This document shows, one piece after another, positions 29,879 to 38,874 of a stretch of 48,567 nt of DNA (its first letter is position 1; every line of letters begins with the position of its first letter). The notes under the pieces are model-generated. The model was not told the DNA's origin. It made no database searches and worked only from the letters and a program-made list of their open reading frames with translations. The translations under genes and the position numbers were made by a program. This DNA comes from an uncultured Eubacteriales bacterium (GTDB taxonomy: Bacteria > Bacillota > Clostridia > Christensenellales > Aristaeellaceae): NCBI GenBank assembly GCA_902765305.1, contig CACWZI010000007.1, positions 1-48,567 on the forward strand, in the 5' to 3' direction.

Positions 29879-30910
29879 CTATCTTTTTTCCTCTGCCTGA
29901 TGAAAGGCAACTGCATCTAAACCAGATCTTGCCTCTAAAACGGCAACCCGTTTTCTTATGTTTTCCCTGTATGTATCACGATCTCCGTTGCAGATATAGG
30001 CTCCAAGATAGGTTCGATACACGTATTCGATTCGTGCCTTGTCTTCAAAAAGTTTATCTTGATGGATCATCGCATCCTCGGACATGGCAATCAGATACAT
30101 GAAATAGCCTGTATTGGCACTTGGCTGGCTTTGGGGCATACTCAGGGCAATTTTACTAATGCGAATGGTCTCCTTGAAATTCTGGTGCTCAAAATAAATA
30201 TCTGCTAACTTGAGACAGCAAGCAGTAGCGGCAAAGCTACCGTCATTGATAGCTTTTAGCAGGACGGCTTCCGCTTTTTTCTTCTCTTCTTCCGCTCTCT
30301 CCTCCCATTCCACCGCCTTATCTTCTTCGCCTTTCAATTTTGCGCCTTTGCTTGCCACCCGGTAACAGCGTTCTCGAATAACCCGTATTTTGTGCTCCGC
30401 CAAGTATCCTCGCTCGATATTGCCGTCTCCGGTCAAGGCTATCTGTTCCAACTGCGCGTAAGTCAAAGCCCGCTCGGTCAAATCCAATATGGTACTGTCG
30501 TTCACTTCCGGCAGCCAATCTGACTTCTTAAGATAATAGTCGATAAGGAAGGTAAAGGCGCGCCAATTCCACAAACCAACCGGTATCTTATTCAACCTTT
30601 CCTCGTATTGTTCACACTTGTCGTATTCTCCCGCACAGGAGCCATAATAAATGGCGTCAGCAAGAAGATCAACATTGCGCGGATAATACTGCAATCCCCT
30701 CTCGACGATGTTGAAGCCGCTTTCATAGTCGTCCCAGTTCACGGTATAATCAACAGACAGATTATGATAATCGTCAGCGCTTCCTCTGACTCTCCCCTGT
30801 CCCGTCACTTGAGCCACAATTCTGAGGCGATCCTTGTTATCTTCGCAGTATGTGAGCATGGTTTGAGCCTGTCCAACCGATAGGACGATCAGATCATCGT
30901 TCTTATTCAT
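29879..30910 (-). CDS. TPR-like helical repeat protein, function unknown
   Basis: The 343-residue product appears all-helical and has TPR-like spacing: NIVERGLQYYPRNVDLLADA, YGSCAGEYDKCEQYEERLNK, ERALTYAQLEQIALTGDGNI, and KAINDGSFAATACCLKLADI then FKETIRISKIALSMP. There is no signal peptide or membrane segment, so it is a cytosolic scaffold or effector candidate. ATG 30910 has GGGAG upstream; the longer start at 30976 does not. The metallophosphoesterase gene ends 25 bases upstream, so the two form an operon. Composition is AT-rich relative to most of the window, suggesting recent acquisition. Confidence 0.6.
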   Translation of the reverse strand: MNKNDDLIVLSVGQAQTMLTYCEDNKDRLRIVAQVTGQGRVRGSADDYHNLSVDYTVNWDDYESGFNIVERGLQYYPRNVDLLADAIYYGSCAGEYDKCEQYEERLNKIPVGLWNWRAFTFLIDYYLKKSDWLPEVNDSTILDLTERALTYAQLEQIALTGDGNIERGYLAEHKIRVIRERCYRVASKGAKLKGEEDKAVEWEERAEEEKKKAEAVLLKAINDGSFAATACCLKLADIYFEHQNFKETIRISKIALSMPQSQPSANTGYFMYLIAMSEDAMIHQDKLFEDKARIEYVYRTYLGAYICNGDRDTYRENIRKRVAVLEARSGLDAVAFHQAEEKR

Positions 30911-30935
30911 TATGTCAACTCCCTTTCTATCTGTT

Positions 30936-32423
30936 CTATTTCCTGGTAAAATAATCCATCCTAAGAAGTTCAACAATCGGCGTTTGTTCGTTGGAAATCT
31001 TCGGTTCCCCCACCTTTCTTCCTCTCTGAAGTGTTATTTCTTCTTTTGGGTTAGTGTTCTCTTCTGTTCTTTTTTCATATTCGATCTCAATAGGCTTATT
31101 TTCACCTCCTCTGTTGGTCGGCTTTTCTTCATCGACGGTTGGCCTATAGAATTGCGGCGACCATATGCTTTGTCCTTGGGTCCATATACCAATTGGATGT
31201 GTATTATCAGCATCGGTCATACAGATATAATAGTCAATCGCAATGCTTGATTTCTTCGATTCTGAATCCCATGTTATTGTTCCAACCGAAAAGCTAATCT
31301 GGTTAAACCTTTGCTCATCCAGAAACATCCCTCCCGAAGTCACCTGTAAACAGGTATTTGCCGTGAAACGGGACATAGGCATTGTATTGATTGGTCCATC
31401 GCTGACCTGATGCGAATGACCGCATAAGTATAAACTTATTTTGTTTTTATTTATAAATTCAGTTATGGTTTTCTGTGCTTCTATATTGAAAAAATCGATG
31501 GTGTGATGGCCGAACAAAACAGGGATCACAGATGCTTCTCTTTTATTGTCCAGAAATTTCTGTAACTCACAAAAGGTATTCCTTTCAGGCAGACACAGTT
31601 TCCCGTGATCGTCGATTTTATCCTGATTTATCTGCATTATTCTATCCAATGCAGTCGCCATATCCTGTTTTGCTTTGTCATACTCCCGGTCCTTGCAGGC
31701 TTTAACAAAGGCGGCATGGATTTCTTTCATTACCGTATCATGCCAAATTGACAAACATTCTGAATGTTGTCCTGCCAGCAGGGCAGTATTCAAACCGATC
31801 ATTATTACGATCGGTTTAAAGTCGGTGTCTCTGGCTCTTGGGCAAAAACACACAATTTGTCCATCACCAAACGCATGAATGTCCTCCCGATTATCAAGGT
31901 TGGGCATTGTCTCGAAGAAAGGTTTAAATGTATCCCTAACAATTAGATTTCTTTCTTTGTCTGGGACAGAGAGGTGGGCCTCCGCCCTGTTTCCCACGTT
32001 TTGAATGCACTGTTTGCGCTCTATTCGTTTATAATTCTCGTCCATTTCGCTAACGGCATCACGAATCAAATCATGATTCCCCGGGCAAAAGCATAGACGA
32101 TTCATATTATCCGTTTTAAGCCATTGACTATTCTCTGCGCACTGATTATATATTTTCTCTATAGTTTGCTTAACTCTTTCCCTCGAATCAACATCAACCT
32201 TTCCACGATTAAAAAAATCGCCTGTAGCGACAATACAGTCTACGCCGCCATATGATTTCAATATACCAGTAAGGCCCTCTTGTTCTAATTGATCATGGGA
32301 ATATCTATTTCCATCCATTAGATATCTCAGAAAGTGTTCATTGTCTATCCCTCCAACAAGATGCAGATCAGAAATATGCAACCATCGAAAAGCATGCTGT
32401 TCCATATGCGAGTTCCCCAACAC
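30936..32423 (-). CDS. Calcineurin-like metallophosphoesterase, large variant
   Basis: The 495-residue product has the full metallophosphoesterase motif series: D-x-H in HISDLHLVGG, GD in VATGDFFNRG, GNHD in FCPGNHDLIRD, and the late histidines in FGHHTIDFFN and CGHSHQVSDG. It should be a two-metal phosphoesterase acting on nucleotides, nucleic acids or phosphoproteins. About 70 residues after the catalytic domain form a charged tail (ENKPIEIEYEKRTEENTNPK) ending in a basic segment. GTG 32423 has GGAGG seven bases upstream; ATG 32405 is an alternative. It is followed closely by the helical-repeat gene. AT-rich composition and divergence from the TCS operon suggest transfer as a unit. Confidence 0.85.
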   Translation of the reverse strand: MLGNSHMEQHAFRWLHISDLHLVGGIDNEHFLRYLMDGNRYSHDQLEQEGLTGILKSYGGVDCIVATGDFFNRGKVDVDSRERVKQTIEKIYNQCAENSQWLKTDNMNRLCFCPGNHDLIRDAVSEMDENYKRIERKQCIQNVGNRAEAHLSVPDKERNLIVRDTFKPFFETMPNLDNREDIHAFGDGQIVCFCPRARDTDFKPIVIMIGLNTALLAGQHSECLSIWHDTVMKEIHAAFVKACKDREYDKAKQDMATALDRIMQINQDKIDDHGKLCLPERNTFCELQKFLDNKREASVIPVLFGHHTIDFFNIEAQKTITEFINKNKISLYLCGHSHQVSDGPINTMPMSRFTANTCLQVTSGGMFLDEQRFNQISFSVGTITWDSESKKSSIAIDYYICMTDADNTHPIGIWTQGQSIWSPQFYRPTVDEEKPTNRGGENKPIEIEYEKRTEENTNPKEEITLQRGRKVGEPKISNEQTPIVELLRMDYFTRK

Positions 32424-32595
32424 ACTATCGCCTCCTATTAGTCCTTCGTTTATATAACAAAGTAATCTCATTTTTTAAGACAATAGAACCCAACCAAAAG
32501 CAAATTACAATGATGAATATAATAGTATCACCGATCAACACTTCCTCTTCTCTTGTTTCTATTCCTTAATAGTCGCTTATACATTCCTCTATTGC

Positions 32596-32624
32596 TTGCA
32601 AACGGGATGGCTTTATGCTAAACT
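32596..32624 (+). promoter_or_regulatory. Promoter of the BceRS-type operon
   Basis: TTGCAA (32596-32601), a 17-base spacer and TAAACT (32619-32624) lie 32 bases upstream of the response-regulator start. Confidence 0.55.
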
Positions 32625-32655
32625 GTGATCGCTGATTAAAGATCTGGAGATAGAA

Positions 32656-33330
32656 ATGGAATATCGCATACTGATTGTTGAAGATGACCGCAGCATTGCA
32701 GAGGCGATTGCAGCACACATGGCCCAGTGGGGCCTGCAGGCCGAGTGTGTATCAGATTTTCGACATATCATGGAGGATTTCACGCGAATCCAGCCGCACA
32801 TGGTGCTGATGGACATTTCGCTCCCCTTCATGAACGGCTATCACTGGTGCGCGGAGATCCGTAAGGTCTCCTCGGTTCCGGTGATCTTCATCTCCTCTGC
32901 GTCCGACAATATGAACATCATCATGGCCATGAACATGGGCGGAGACGACTTTATCGCCAAGCCCTTCGATTCCGGGGTACTGATTGCCAAGGTGCAGGCG
33001 CTGCTGCGCAGAACCTACGATTACGTCGCCTCCGCCCCGGTGCTGGAGCATCGCGGCGCGATGCTGAACACGGGCGACGGCAGTCTGACCTGGCAGGGAC
33101 AAAAGGTCGAGCTGACCCGCAACGAAGCCCGAATCCTCCTTACCCTGATGCAGAACAAGGGATCTGTCGTCAGCCGGGAAAAGCTAATGGAGGCGTTATG
33201 GCAGACGGACGCCTTCGTGGACGAAAACACGCTGACTGTCAACGTGGGACGCCTGCGCAAAAAACTGGATGTCGTAGGATTGACGGATTTCATCGCCACC
33301 AAGTTTGGCGTGGGCTATTCGGTGGGGTGA
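32656..33330 (+). CDS. OmpR-family response regulator (BceR-like)
   Basis: The 224-residue protein has a receiver domain with acidic pocket Glu9-Asp10-Asp11 and phospho-acceptor Asp53 in MVLMDISLP, the switch Lys in FIAKPFD, and a winged-helix DNA-binding domain (KVELTRNEARILLTLMQNKG, DENTLTVNVGRLRKKLD, FGVGYSVG). It is of the type linked to peptide-sensing ABC transporters. ATG 32656 has GGAGAT upstream. The kinase follows within five bases, and the transporter genes come next, so it should control the downstream ABC genes in response to antimicrobial peptides. Confidence 0.9.
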   Translation: MEYRILIVEDDRSIAEAIAAHMAQWGLQAECVSDFRHIMEDFTRIQPHMVLMDISLPFMNGYHWCAEIRKVSSVPVIFISSASDNMNIIMAMNMGGDDFIAKPFDSGVLIAKVQALLRRTYDYVASAPVLEHRGAMLNTGDGSLTWQGQKVELTRNEARILLTLMQNKGSVVSREKLMEALWQTDAFVDENTLTVNVGRLRKKLDVVGLTDFIATKFGVGYSVG

Positions 33331-33334
33331 GGGC

Positions 33335-34312
33335 ATGAAGCTGTTTCTGCGATATTTATCAGGCAAACACAACACTTTCCTGCTGTTTGCCTCCTTTGTG
33401 CTGGTTTTTGCCTTTGCATTTTGGCTGTATCGTCTGCCGCTTGCGGCGGTACTTTATCCTGCGATGCTCTGTGCGGCTGTCGGCTTGATCTATACTTTTA
33501 TAGACTATGCGAGTGTGAAGCACAGGCACGAGATGCTTTCTGGCTTTCGGGGCATAGACGATGAGCTCCCGCTTCCCCGGGACATTGAGGATGCGGACTA
33601 TCAAGAAATCATCCGCCTGCTACGAGAACAGCGGCGCGAGGCGCAGACCCATGCCGAATCGGAAATGCAGGCGATGGTGGACTATTACACCCTCTGGGCG
33701 CATGAGATCAAGACGCCCATTGCCGCCATGCGCCTACGGTTGCAGAGCCAGGATACCGCTGAGGCGCGCGGTCTGCTTACCGACCTGAGCCGCATTGAAC
33801 GGTATGTGGAGATGGTGCTGACCTACCTGCGACTGGAGGGCGATGGAACGGACTACGTCATCCGCGAGCACGACTTGGACGGCATCCTGCGCCCCGTGTT
33901 CAAGCGGTTTGCCGGAGAATTCATCACTCGCCGATTGAAACTTGATTATACGCCCATGGAGACCCGCGTTCTGACGGACGAGAAGTGGTTGGCCTTTGTG
34001 GTGGAGCAGGTGCTCTCCAATGCGCTGAAGTACACGCCGGAAGGGACGATCTCCGTCTGCCTTGAAGCGCCGCAGACGCTATGCGTCAGGGACACAGGAA
34101 TCGGTATCGCCCCGGAGGACCTGCCTCGCGTGTTCGAGCAGAGCTACACTGGCCTCGCCGGACGCACCGACAGGAAGGCCAGCGGCATCGGGCTGTACCT
34201 GTGTAAGCGCGTCTGCGACAACCTGGGACATGGGATTTCCATAGAATCCACACCGGGTGAAGGCACCACGGTGCGTATCGATTTGCACCGGCGGGAATTG
34301 CCCGTGGAGTGA
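33335..34312 (+). CDS. Intramembrane-sensing histidine kinase (BceS-like)
   Basis: The 325-residue kinase has two membrane helices at about 14-30 and 36-57 with only a few residues between them, so it lacks a sensor domain, as BceS-type kinases do. The phospho-acceptor is His123 in LWAHEIKTPIAAM. The ATP-binding domain shows NALKYTPEG (N box), DTGIGIAPEDLPRVFEQ (G1), GIGLYLCKRV (G2) and STPGEGTTV. ATG 33335 is chosen because the earlier in-frame codon (33305) lies inside the regulator gene. Such kinases are activated by the partner transporter rather than by direct ligand binding. Confidence 0.9.
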   Translation: MKLFLRYLSGKHNTFLLFASFVLVFAFAFWLYRLPLAAVLYPAMLCAAVGLIYTFIDYASVKHRHEMLSGFRGIDDELPLPRDIEDADYQEIIRLLREQRREAQTHAESEMQAMVDYYTLWAHEIKTPIAAMRLRLQSQDTAEARGLLTDLSRIERYVEMVLTYLRLEGDGTDYVIREHDLDGILRPVFKRFAGEFITRRLKLDYTPMETRVLTDEKWLAFVVEQVLSNALKYTPEGTISVCLEAPQTLCVRDTGIGIAPEDLPRVFEQSYTGLAGRTDRKASGIGLYLCKRVCDNLGHGISIESTPGEGTTVRIDLHRRELPVE

Positions 34313-34420
34313 TTGGGAAAACGGTACGTTTCCCTGTTCGGCTGGAAAGCGAGCGTAGCGATTTGCGCAACTGCCGACAATCGGTATTTCTTACAAAAAT
34401 GTTCGTTTTGCCCCTTGAAA

Positions 34421-34463
34421 TGTAAGCCGATTCGATGGAACGAGTCGGCTTACACTGCTAAAA
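34421..34463 (+). promoter_or_regulatory. Inverted repeat and -10 element upstream of the ABC genes
   Basis: TGTAAGCCGATTCG (34421-34434) pairs with CGAGTCGGCTTACA (34441-34454), with one T-G pair. TAAAAT at 34459-34464 follows at promoter distance. The placement between kinase and ATPase genes, ahead of the ATPase ribosome site, fits a binding site for the BceR-like regulator on an inducible promoter. Confidence 0.6.
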
Positions 34464-34495
34464 TGAAGACATCAAACGAACAGGAGGACTTATCC

Positions 34496-35260
34496 ATGAG
34501 TCTGTTGGAAGTCAAGGGACTGAAAAAGGTATACAAGACGCGCTTCGGCGGTCACGCCGTGGAGGCGCTGAAAAACGTAAATTTCACCGTGGAGGAAGGC
34601 GAGTATGTCGCCATCATGGGCGAAAGCGGCTCGGGCAAGACGACGCTTCTGAACATCCTGGCTGCGCTGGACAAGCCCACCTCCGGATCGGTGCTGCTGG
34701 ATGGAAAGGATTTCTCAAAGATCAAAGAGAGCGACGTGGCGACGTTTCGCCGGGACAACCTAGGCTTCGTGTTCCAGGAGTTCAACCTGCTGGACACATT
34801 CACGCTGGAAGACAACATCTACCTGCCGCTGGTGCTGGCCGGGAAGAACTGGCGTGAGATGCACGCTTTGCTCATGCCCATCGCCAGAACGCTGGGCATC
34901 CAGGATCTCCTGAAAAAGTATCCCTACGAGGTCTCCGGCGGTCAGAAGCAGCGCGCCGCCGTGGCACGGGCGCTGATCACCTCGCCCCGGATCATCCTTG
35001 CGGACGAGCCGACCGGCGCGCTGGATTCCAAGTCCTCGGACGAGCTGCTGCGGCTGTTCTCCGAGGTTAACCGGCAGGGACAGACCCTCCTGATGGTTAC
35101 CCACTCCGCCCGCGCAGCCAGCCGCGCCGGAAGGGTGCTGTTCATTCGGGACGGTGAAGTGTTTCATCAGCTTTATCGTGGCGAAGCCTCCGGCGAGCTG
35201 TTCTATCAGAAAATTGCCGACACACTGACCCTGCTGGCCCAGGGAGGTGAGCGTGCGTGA
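34496..35260 (+). CDS. ABC transporter ATP-binding protein (BceA-like)
   Basis: The 254-residue ATPase is of the MacB/LolD-type class used with FtsX-like permeases. Walker A is GESGSGKTT, the Q-loop is VFQEFNLLDTFT, the signature is VSGGQKQR, Walker B is IILADEPTGALD, and the switch histidine is in VTHSARAA. ATG 34496 has AGGAGGAC upstream. The stop overlaps the permease start (GTGA). With the permease it should detect and remove peptide antibiotics that act on lipid II-cycle intermediates, as known for BceAB-type systems. Confidence 0.93.
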   Translation: MSLLEVKGLKKVYKTRFGGHAVEALKNVNFTVEEGEYVAIMGESGSGKTTLLNILAALDKPTSGSVLLDGKDFSKIKESDVATFRRDNLGFVFQEFNLLDTFTLEDNIYLPLVLAGKNWREMHALLMPIARTLGIQDLLKKYPYEVSGGQKQRAAVARALITSPRIILADEPTGALDSKSSDELLRLFSEVNRQGQTLLMVTHSARAASRAGRVLFIRDGEVFHQLYRGEASGELFYQKIADTLTLLAQGGERA

Positions 35261-37317
35261 AAGGAGGGCTCTATCTGCGGCTGGCCTGGGATGGCCTGCG
35301 CAAGAATCGGCAGCTGTCCTGGCCCTATCTGCTCACCTGCGTGGGCATGGTGGCGATGCACTACATCCTGGCGTTTCTGGCCTCGCCCACGGCGCTTGAA
35401 AAGCTGCCCCAGGGCCGCCAGACCATTGAAACGATGATGGCGCTCGGCTGCCTGGTCGTTCTGCTGTTTTCACTGATTTTTCTGTTTTACACGTATTCCT
35501 TCCTGAACCGCCGGAGAGCGCGGGAATTCGGCCTGTACAATGTGCTGGGCATGGGCAAGCGGAACCTTTCACGGATCGTGCTGTGGGAAAGCGCGATCAC
35601 AGCAACCCTTGCGATGATCGGCGGGCTGGCGCTGGGCGCGGCGCTTTCCAAGCTGGCAGAGCTGGGGCTGGTGAACCTGATGAACGGAGAGATCGACTAC
35701 CGCGTCCGGCTGGACTTCAAGGCCGTGTTCAGAACGGTGGTTTGCTATGTGCCTGTTTTCGCGTTGAACGCCCTGGTTGCCGTCATTCGCACGCGGTGCA
35801 GCAGCGCGGTGAACCTCTTGAAGGCGGAGAGCGCCGGGGAGAAGCCACCCAGGGGCAATTGGCTTTTGGCGATCCTGGGCATCGTCATCTTAGGCATGGC
35901 CTACTGGATGGCGCTGAGTATCAAGAACCCACTGGATGCGCTCATGTGGTTTTTTGTAGCGGTGTTGCTGGTCATCGTCGCCACCTATATGCTCCTGATC
36001 GCGGGCAGCGTATGGCTGTGCCGCAGGCTGCAGGCCAACAAGCGGTATTACTATCGGGCCGACCACTTCGTGTCGGTCTCCTCCATGACCTACCGCATGA
36101 AGCGCAACGGCGCGGGTCTGGCGTCCATCTGCGTCATCGCCACGATGGTGCTGGTGATGTTGTCCACCACCACCTGCCTGATGGCGGGCATCGAGGACAC
36201 CATACTGGCTCACGCGCCCCGGGAGATCAACCTTCAAGCATGGCTGAATGATGTGTCTGAGATCAGCGATGAGAACCTGGGACGGATTCGCGCCGCGACC
36301 GAGCGCTTCGCCGCTGAAAACGGTGTTCCAATGGAGAATTCTAGGGATTTCGGTTATGTATACCTGGCCGGAACACTGAAAGACGATACGATTCAGTGCA
36401 ATTACACAACGGCTTTGGATGCGGCAAATCTGGGGAATCTTCGAGAACTGTATATTGTCTCGGCGGAGGATTATACTACTCTTACAGGCAGATCCTTGAA
36501 TCTTGGTTCTGAAGAGGCCCTGCTATTGGTCAACCGATGTGAATTCACATCGGATACTCTGATCCTGGCAATGGGAGAAGAAAAGAATATCTTTCACATT
36601 GTCTCGGTAGAAAAAGGCGTGCTGGACAAAGGATTGTCAGGAACCACCGCGCCGGGGATGACAGTGGTTGTAGCGAATTTGAAATCCGTCGTCGCGGGCT
36701 TTCCGGTTGAGAATGAATATGGGAAGCTGCTGTTCACTTCAGGGTGGAAGTATGGCTTTGATACAGGGCTTGACGATCAGGAAAACGCTGACTTCGAGCG
36801 TGAGCTGTCCAGGTATCTTGAAGCGGAATTCCCCACTGAAGACAGCAGGGGATGGCGCAGTATTATGGTTTCCAGCAGAGCGAACGACGCTACGGATTTC
36901 CGTGCCTCCTACGGTGGCCTGTTCTTCATAGGCATCGTGCTGAGCATCGTGTTCCTGTTGGCCGCCGTGCTGATTATCTACTACAAGCAAGTCTCCGAGG
37001 GCTACGAGGACGCCAAGCGCTTCGGAATCATGCAGAAGGTGGGCATGACGAAGCCGGAAATCAAGCGGAGCATTGGTTCCCAGCTGCTCATGGTGTTTAT
37101 GCTGCCGCTGGCCTTCGCGGGTTTGCACCTGGCCTTCGCCTTCCCTATGATCCGTAAGATGCTCTTGCTGTTCGGCCTTACAAATATCGGCCTCTTTGTA
37201 ACCACCACGCTGATCAGCTTCGCTGTGTTCGCAGCGTTCTATTGGATCGTGTATCGCATAACGTCCGGCGTGTATTATCGGATCGTCAGCAAGACAAGTA
37301 TTGAAGACGCAGCATAA
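35257..37317 (+). CDS. ABC transporter permease (BceB-like, FtsX family)
   Basis: The 686-residue permease has the BceB layout: an N-terminal helix (PYLLTCVGMVAMHYILAFLA), three more helices with the FtsX core (FGLYNVLGMGKRNLSRIVLW), a second helix group, a large extracellular domain from about 310 to 550 (starting MLSTTTCLMAGIEDT, then REINLQAWLNDVSE), and a last group with RFGIMQKVGMTKPEIKRSIG. The extracellular domain of such proteins recognises peptide targets. Start is GTG 35257, overlapping the ATPase stop by four bases. The part encoding the extracellular domain (about 36240-36830) is visibly lower in G+C than the rest, as expected for a fast-evolving ligand domain. Confidence 0.9.
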   Translation: MKGGLYLRLAWDGLRKNRQLSWPYLLTCVGMVAMHYILAFLASPTALEKLPQGRQTIETMMALGCLVVLLFSLIFLFYTYSFLNRRRAREFGLYNVLGMGKRNLSRIVLWESAITATLAMIGGLALGAALSKLAELGLVNLMNGEIDYRVRLDFKAVFRTVVCYVPVFALNALVAVIRTRCSSAVNLLKAESAGEKPPRGNWLLAILGIVILGMAYWMALSIKNPLDALMWFFVAVLLVIVATYMLLIAGSVWLCRRLQANKRYYYRADHFVSVSSMTYRMKRNGAGLASICVIATMVLVMLSTTTCLMAGIEDTILAHAPREINLQAWLNDVSEISDENLGRIRAATERFAAENGVPMENSRDFGYVYLAGTLKDDTIQCNYTTALDAANLGNLRELYIVSAEDYTTLTGRSLNLGSEEALLLVNRCEFTSDTLILAMGEEKNIFHIVSVEKGVLDKGLSGTTAPGMTVVVANLKSVVAGFPVENEYGKLLFTSGWKYGFDTGLDDQENADFERELSRYLEAEFPTEDSRGWRSIMVSSRANDATDFRASYGGLFFIGIVLSIVFLLAAVLIIYYKQVSEGYEDAKRFGIMQKVGMTKPEIKRSIGSQLLMVFMLPLAFAGLHLAFAFPMIRKMLLLFGLTNIGLFVTTTLISFAVFAAFYWIVYRITSGVYYRIVSKTSIEDAA

Positions 37318-37381
37318 CGAGAATCCGCCTATAAACTCAAAGAGCCGATCAATGCGGTAAACATAGGATAGAGGCGACTAA

Positions 37382-37507
37382 ATGGATAGTCTTACATCGT
37401 CACTCTGGATCCGTTGTCCTCATTGCAAAAGCAAGACCCGAATAAAAGTATACACAGATACTGTCTTACTGAATTTTCCGTTGTACTGTCCAAAGCAATG
37501 TCATTAA
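37382..37507 (+). pseudogene. Truncated cysteine-rich KTR zinc-ribbon protein
   Basis: The 41-residue frame reads LWIRCPHCKSKTRIKVYTDT then VLLNFPLYCPK, the Cys-rich KTR family with its CxxC...CPxC zinc ribbon. Family members carry a longer tail after the second cysteine pair (about 55-70 residues). Here the final CPKC is cut and replaced by codons from the inverted repeat at 37496-37511, ending at TAA 37507. KTR genes are typical passengers of Tn916/Tn1549-like conjugative elements. Confidence 0.65.
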
Positions 37508-37512
37508 GCTAA

Positions 37513-38642
37513 GGAAATGCCGCATAATACGCAAGTACAAGACAGCGAGTTCAAATCGGTAAAGGGAAGGCTGACACTCCCCCCTCAAAAGGGTTTCGAA
37601 GGTAAACTCACTCAAGCCTGAAGCCCATAACGGGTATCGGCCAGGAAGAGGTTCGCCAGAGCGAACACCATCTTCAACTGTGAGTCTACCTTCGCCTTAC
37701 CTCGGTATCGTGTCTTTCGACATCGAAACAGATTCTTGACGACGCCAAAGACATGCTCTACCTTGCAACGTACAGATGATTTCCTGTGTTCCGCTTTCCT
37801 TGCTTTATACTGACCGCTTCGACTGAGCTTTTTCAGGGTTGACGGACGTCGACATATGCGATATTTGATCTTTCTTCCGAACTTGTTTCGTGTAACTGCA
37901 TCTTCCCGCTTCTCTGCACCCACATATCCAGCGTCTCCGTGTACCTCTTCCTCTTCGCCCGTCAGCAGTTTTGAGGTCATCGAGACATCCGATATGTTCC
38001 CCGCCGTCGTTTCCAGTGTATGAATCAGCCCTGTATCGGTGTCTACTCCGATATGCGCCTTATATCCGAAATGCCACTGATTCCCTTTCTTGCTCTGATG
38101 CGCTTCCGGATCCCGGCTCTTTTTCTTGTTTTTCGTCGATGGCGATGACGCGATCAGCGTCGAATCCACTATGGTCCCTCGGTGCAGTATCAGACCTTCG
38201 GACTCCAACAGGCGCACCACATCATCAAACAGTTTGTCCTGCAAACTGTTTTCCTTCAGTATATTCCGAAATCTGCCGATGGTGTCCCCGTCCGGCACCT
38301 GATTGCTTGAGTCCACCCCGCAGAAATCCGAAAATGCTCGGCTGTCTATGATCTCGTTCTTCGAAGCCATATCTGACAGATTATACAGGTTCTGGACCAC
38401 GTATATCCTCAGCATTCGCTCCAGTGGATACGGCTTGTTCCCGTGCTCTCCTTTATAATAGTACGGTAGTACCAGTTCCGTCCACCTGTTCCACGGTATG
38501 ATCCTGTCCATTCGCTCAAGCAGTTCCTTCTTCGGTGTCGCTGCTTGGCGTAACTCGTCGCTGATCAGCGACATCGTCATCTGCTTGTTCATACCCCTAT
38601 TTTACCACTTTTTTGTCCGTCTGTACACTGTGCGGTATTTCC
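37513..38642 (-). mobile_element. IS5-family insertion sequence
   Basis: The 1130-bp element has ends GGAAATGCCGCA (left) and, on the opposite strand, GGAAATACCGCA (right), flanked by CTAA and TTAA. It holds one intact transposase gene. The left flank CTAA is the end of the outer inverted repeat, so the IS landed inside the MITE-like element. Confidence 0.85.
37612..38592 (-). CDS. IS5-family transposase
   Basis: The 326-residue product is a DDE transposase of the IS5 group. Landmarks are the N-terminal LERMDRIIPWNRWTELVLPY, the first acidic region HRGTIVDSTLIASSPSTKNK (Asp), then GNQWHFGYKAHIGVD, the second acidic region VHGDAGYVGAEKR (Asp), and the Y-(2)-R-(3)-E-type end SSVRCKVEHVFGVVKNLF (Glu). 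Length matches complete members, and no stop or frameshift is present, so it may be active and could mobilise the MITE at 6382-6550. Confidence 0.92.
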   Translation of the reverse strand: MNKQMTMSLISDELRQAATPKKELLERMDRIIPWNRWTELVLPYYYKGEHGNKPYPLERMLRIYVVQNLYNLSDMASKNEIIDSRAFSDFCGVDSSNQVPDGDTIGRFRNILKENSLQDKLFDDVVRLLESEGLILHRGTIVDSTLIASSPSTKNKKKSRDPEAHQSKKGNQWHFGYKAHIGVDTDTGLIHTLETTAGNISDVSMTSKLLTGEEEEVHGDAGYVGAEKREDAVTRNKFGRKIKYRICRRPSTLKKLSRSGQYKARKAEHRKSSVRCKVEHVFGVVKNLFRCRKTRYRGKAKVDSQLKMVFALANLFLADTRYGLQA

Positions 38643-38683
38643 TTAAGTGTGTGAATGGCGGGAACCAATTTCACCACTTAAAG

Positions 38684-38724
38684 GGCCCCATTCATTGAAA
38701 ACCCGGTTTTCAATGAATGGGGCC
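38684..38724. repeat. Perfect 19-bp inverted repeat
   Basis: GGCCCCATTCATTGAAAAC pairs perfectly with 38706-38724 around a 3-base loop. No T-run follows. Rest of 38593-39020: IS right end, the MITE-like right end, a KTR-style terminator and the arm-like repeats; no gene seen. Confidence 0.7.
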
Positions 38725-38874
38725 GCAGATTTTGCCCGATTTGTCAAGCAGTTCGCTGATATTTAACAGATATTTGGGTTACACCCCCCACGTTTGGCAA
38801 TCTGGGCTTAGTACGTTATTTGAGATATTATTCGTAGCTTAATGACATTGAATCGTGATTAACAACAAACAAAA

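Larger units (their letters stand above)
37496..38850. mobile_element. MITE-like element with 16-bp inverted repeats, interrupted by an IS
   Basis: CAATGTCATTAAGCTA (37496-37511) and its exact reverse complement (38835-38850) bracket the IS5 element and about 190 bp to its right, which carry a 19-bp perfect hairpin (38684-38724) but no gene. Removing the IS leaves about 225 bp, MITE-sized. Related ends occur near 48421 and 48484. The left end cuts the KTR gene. Confidence 0.55.
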
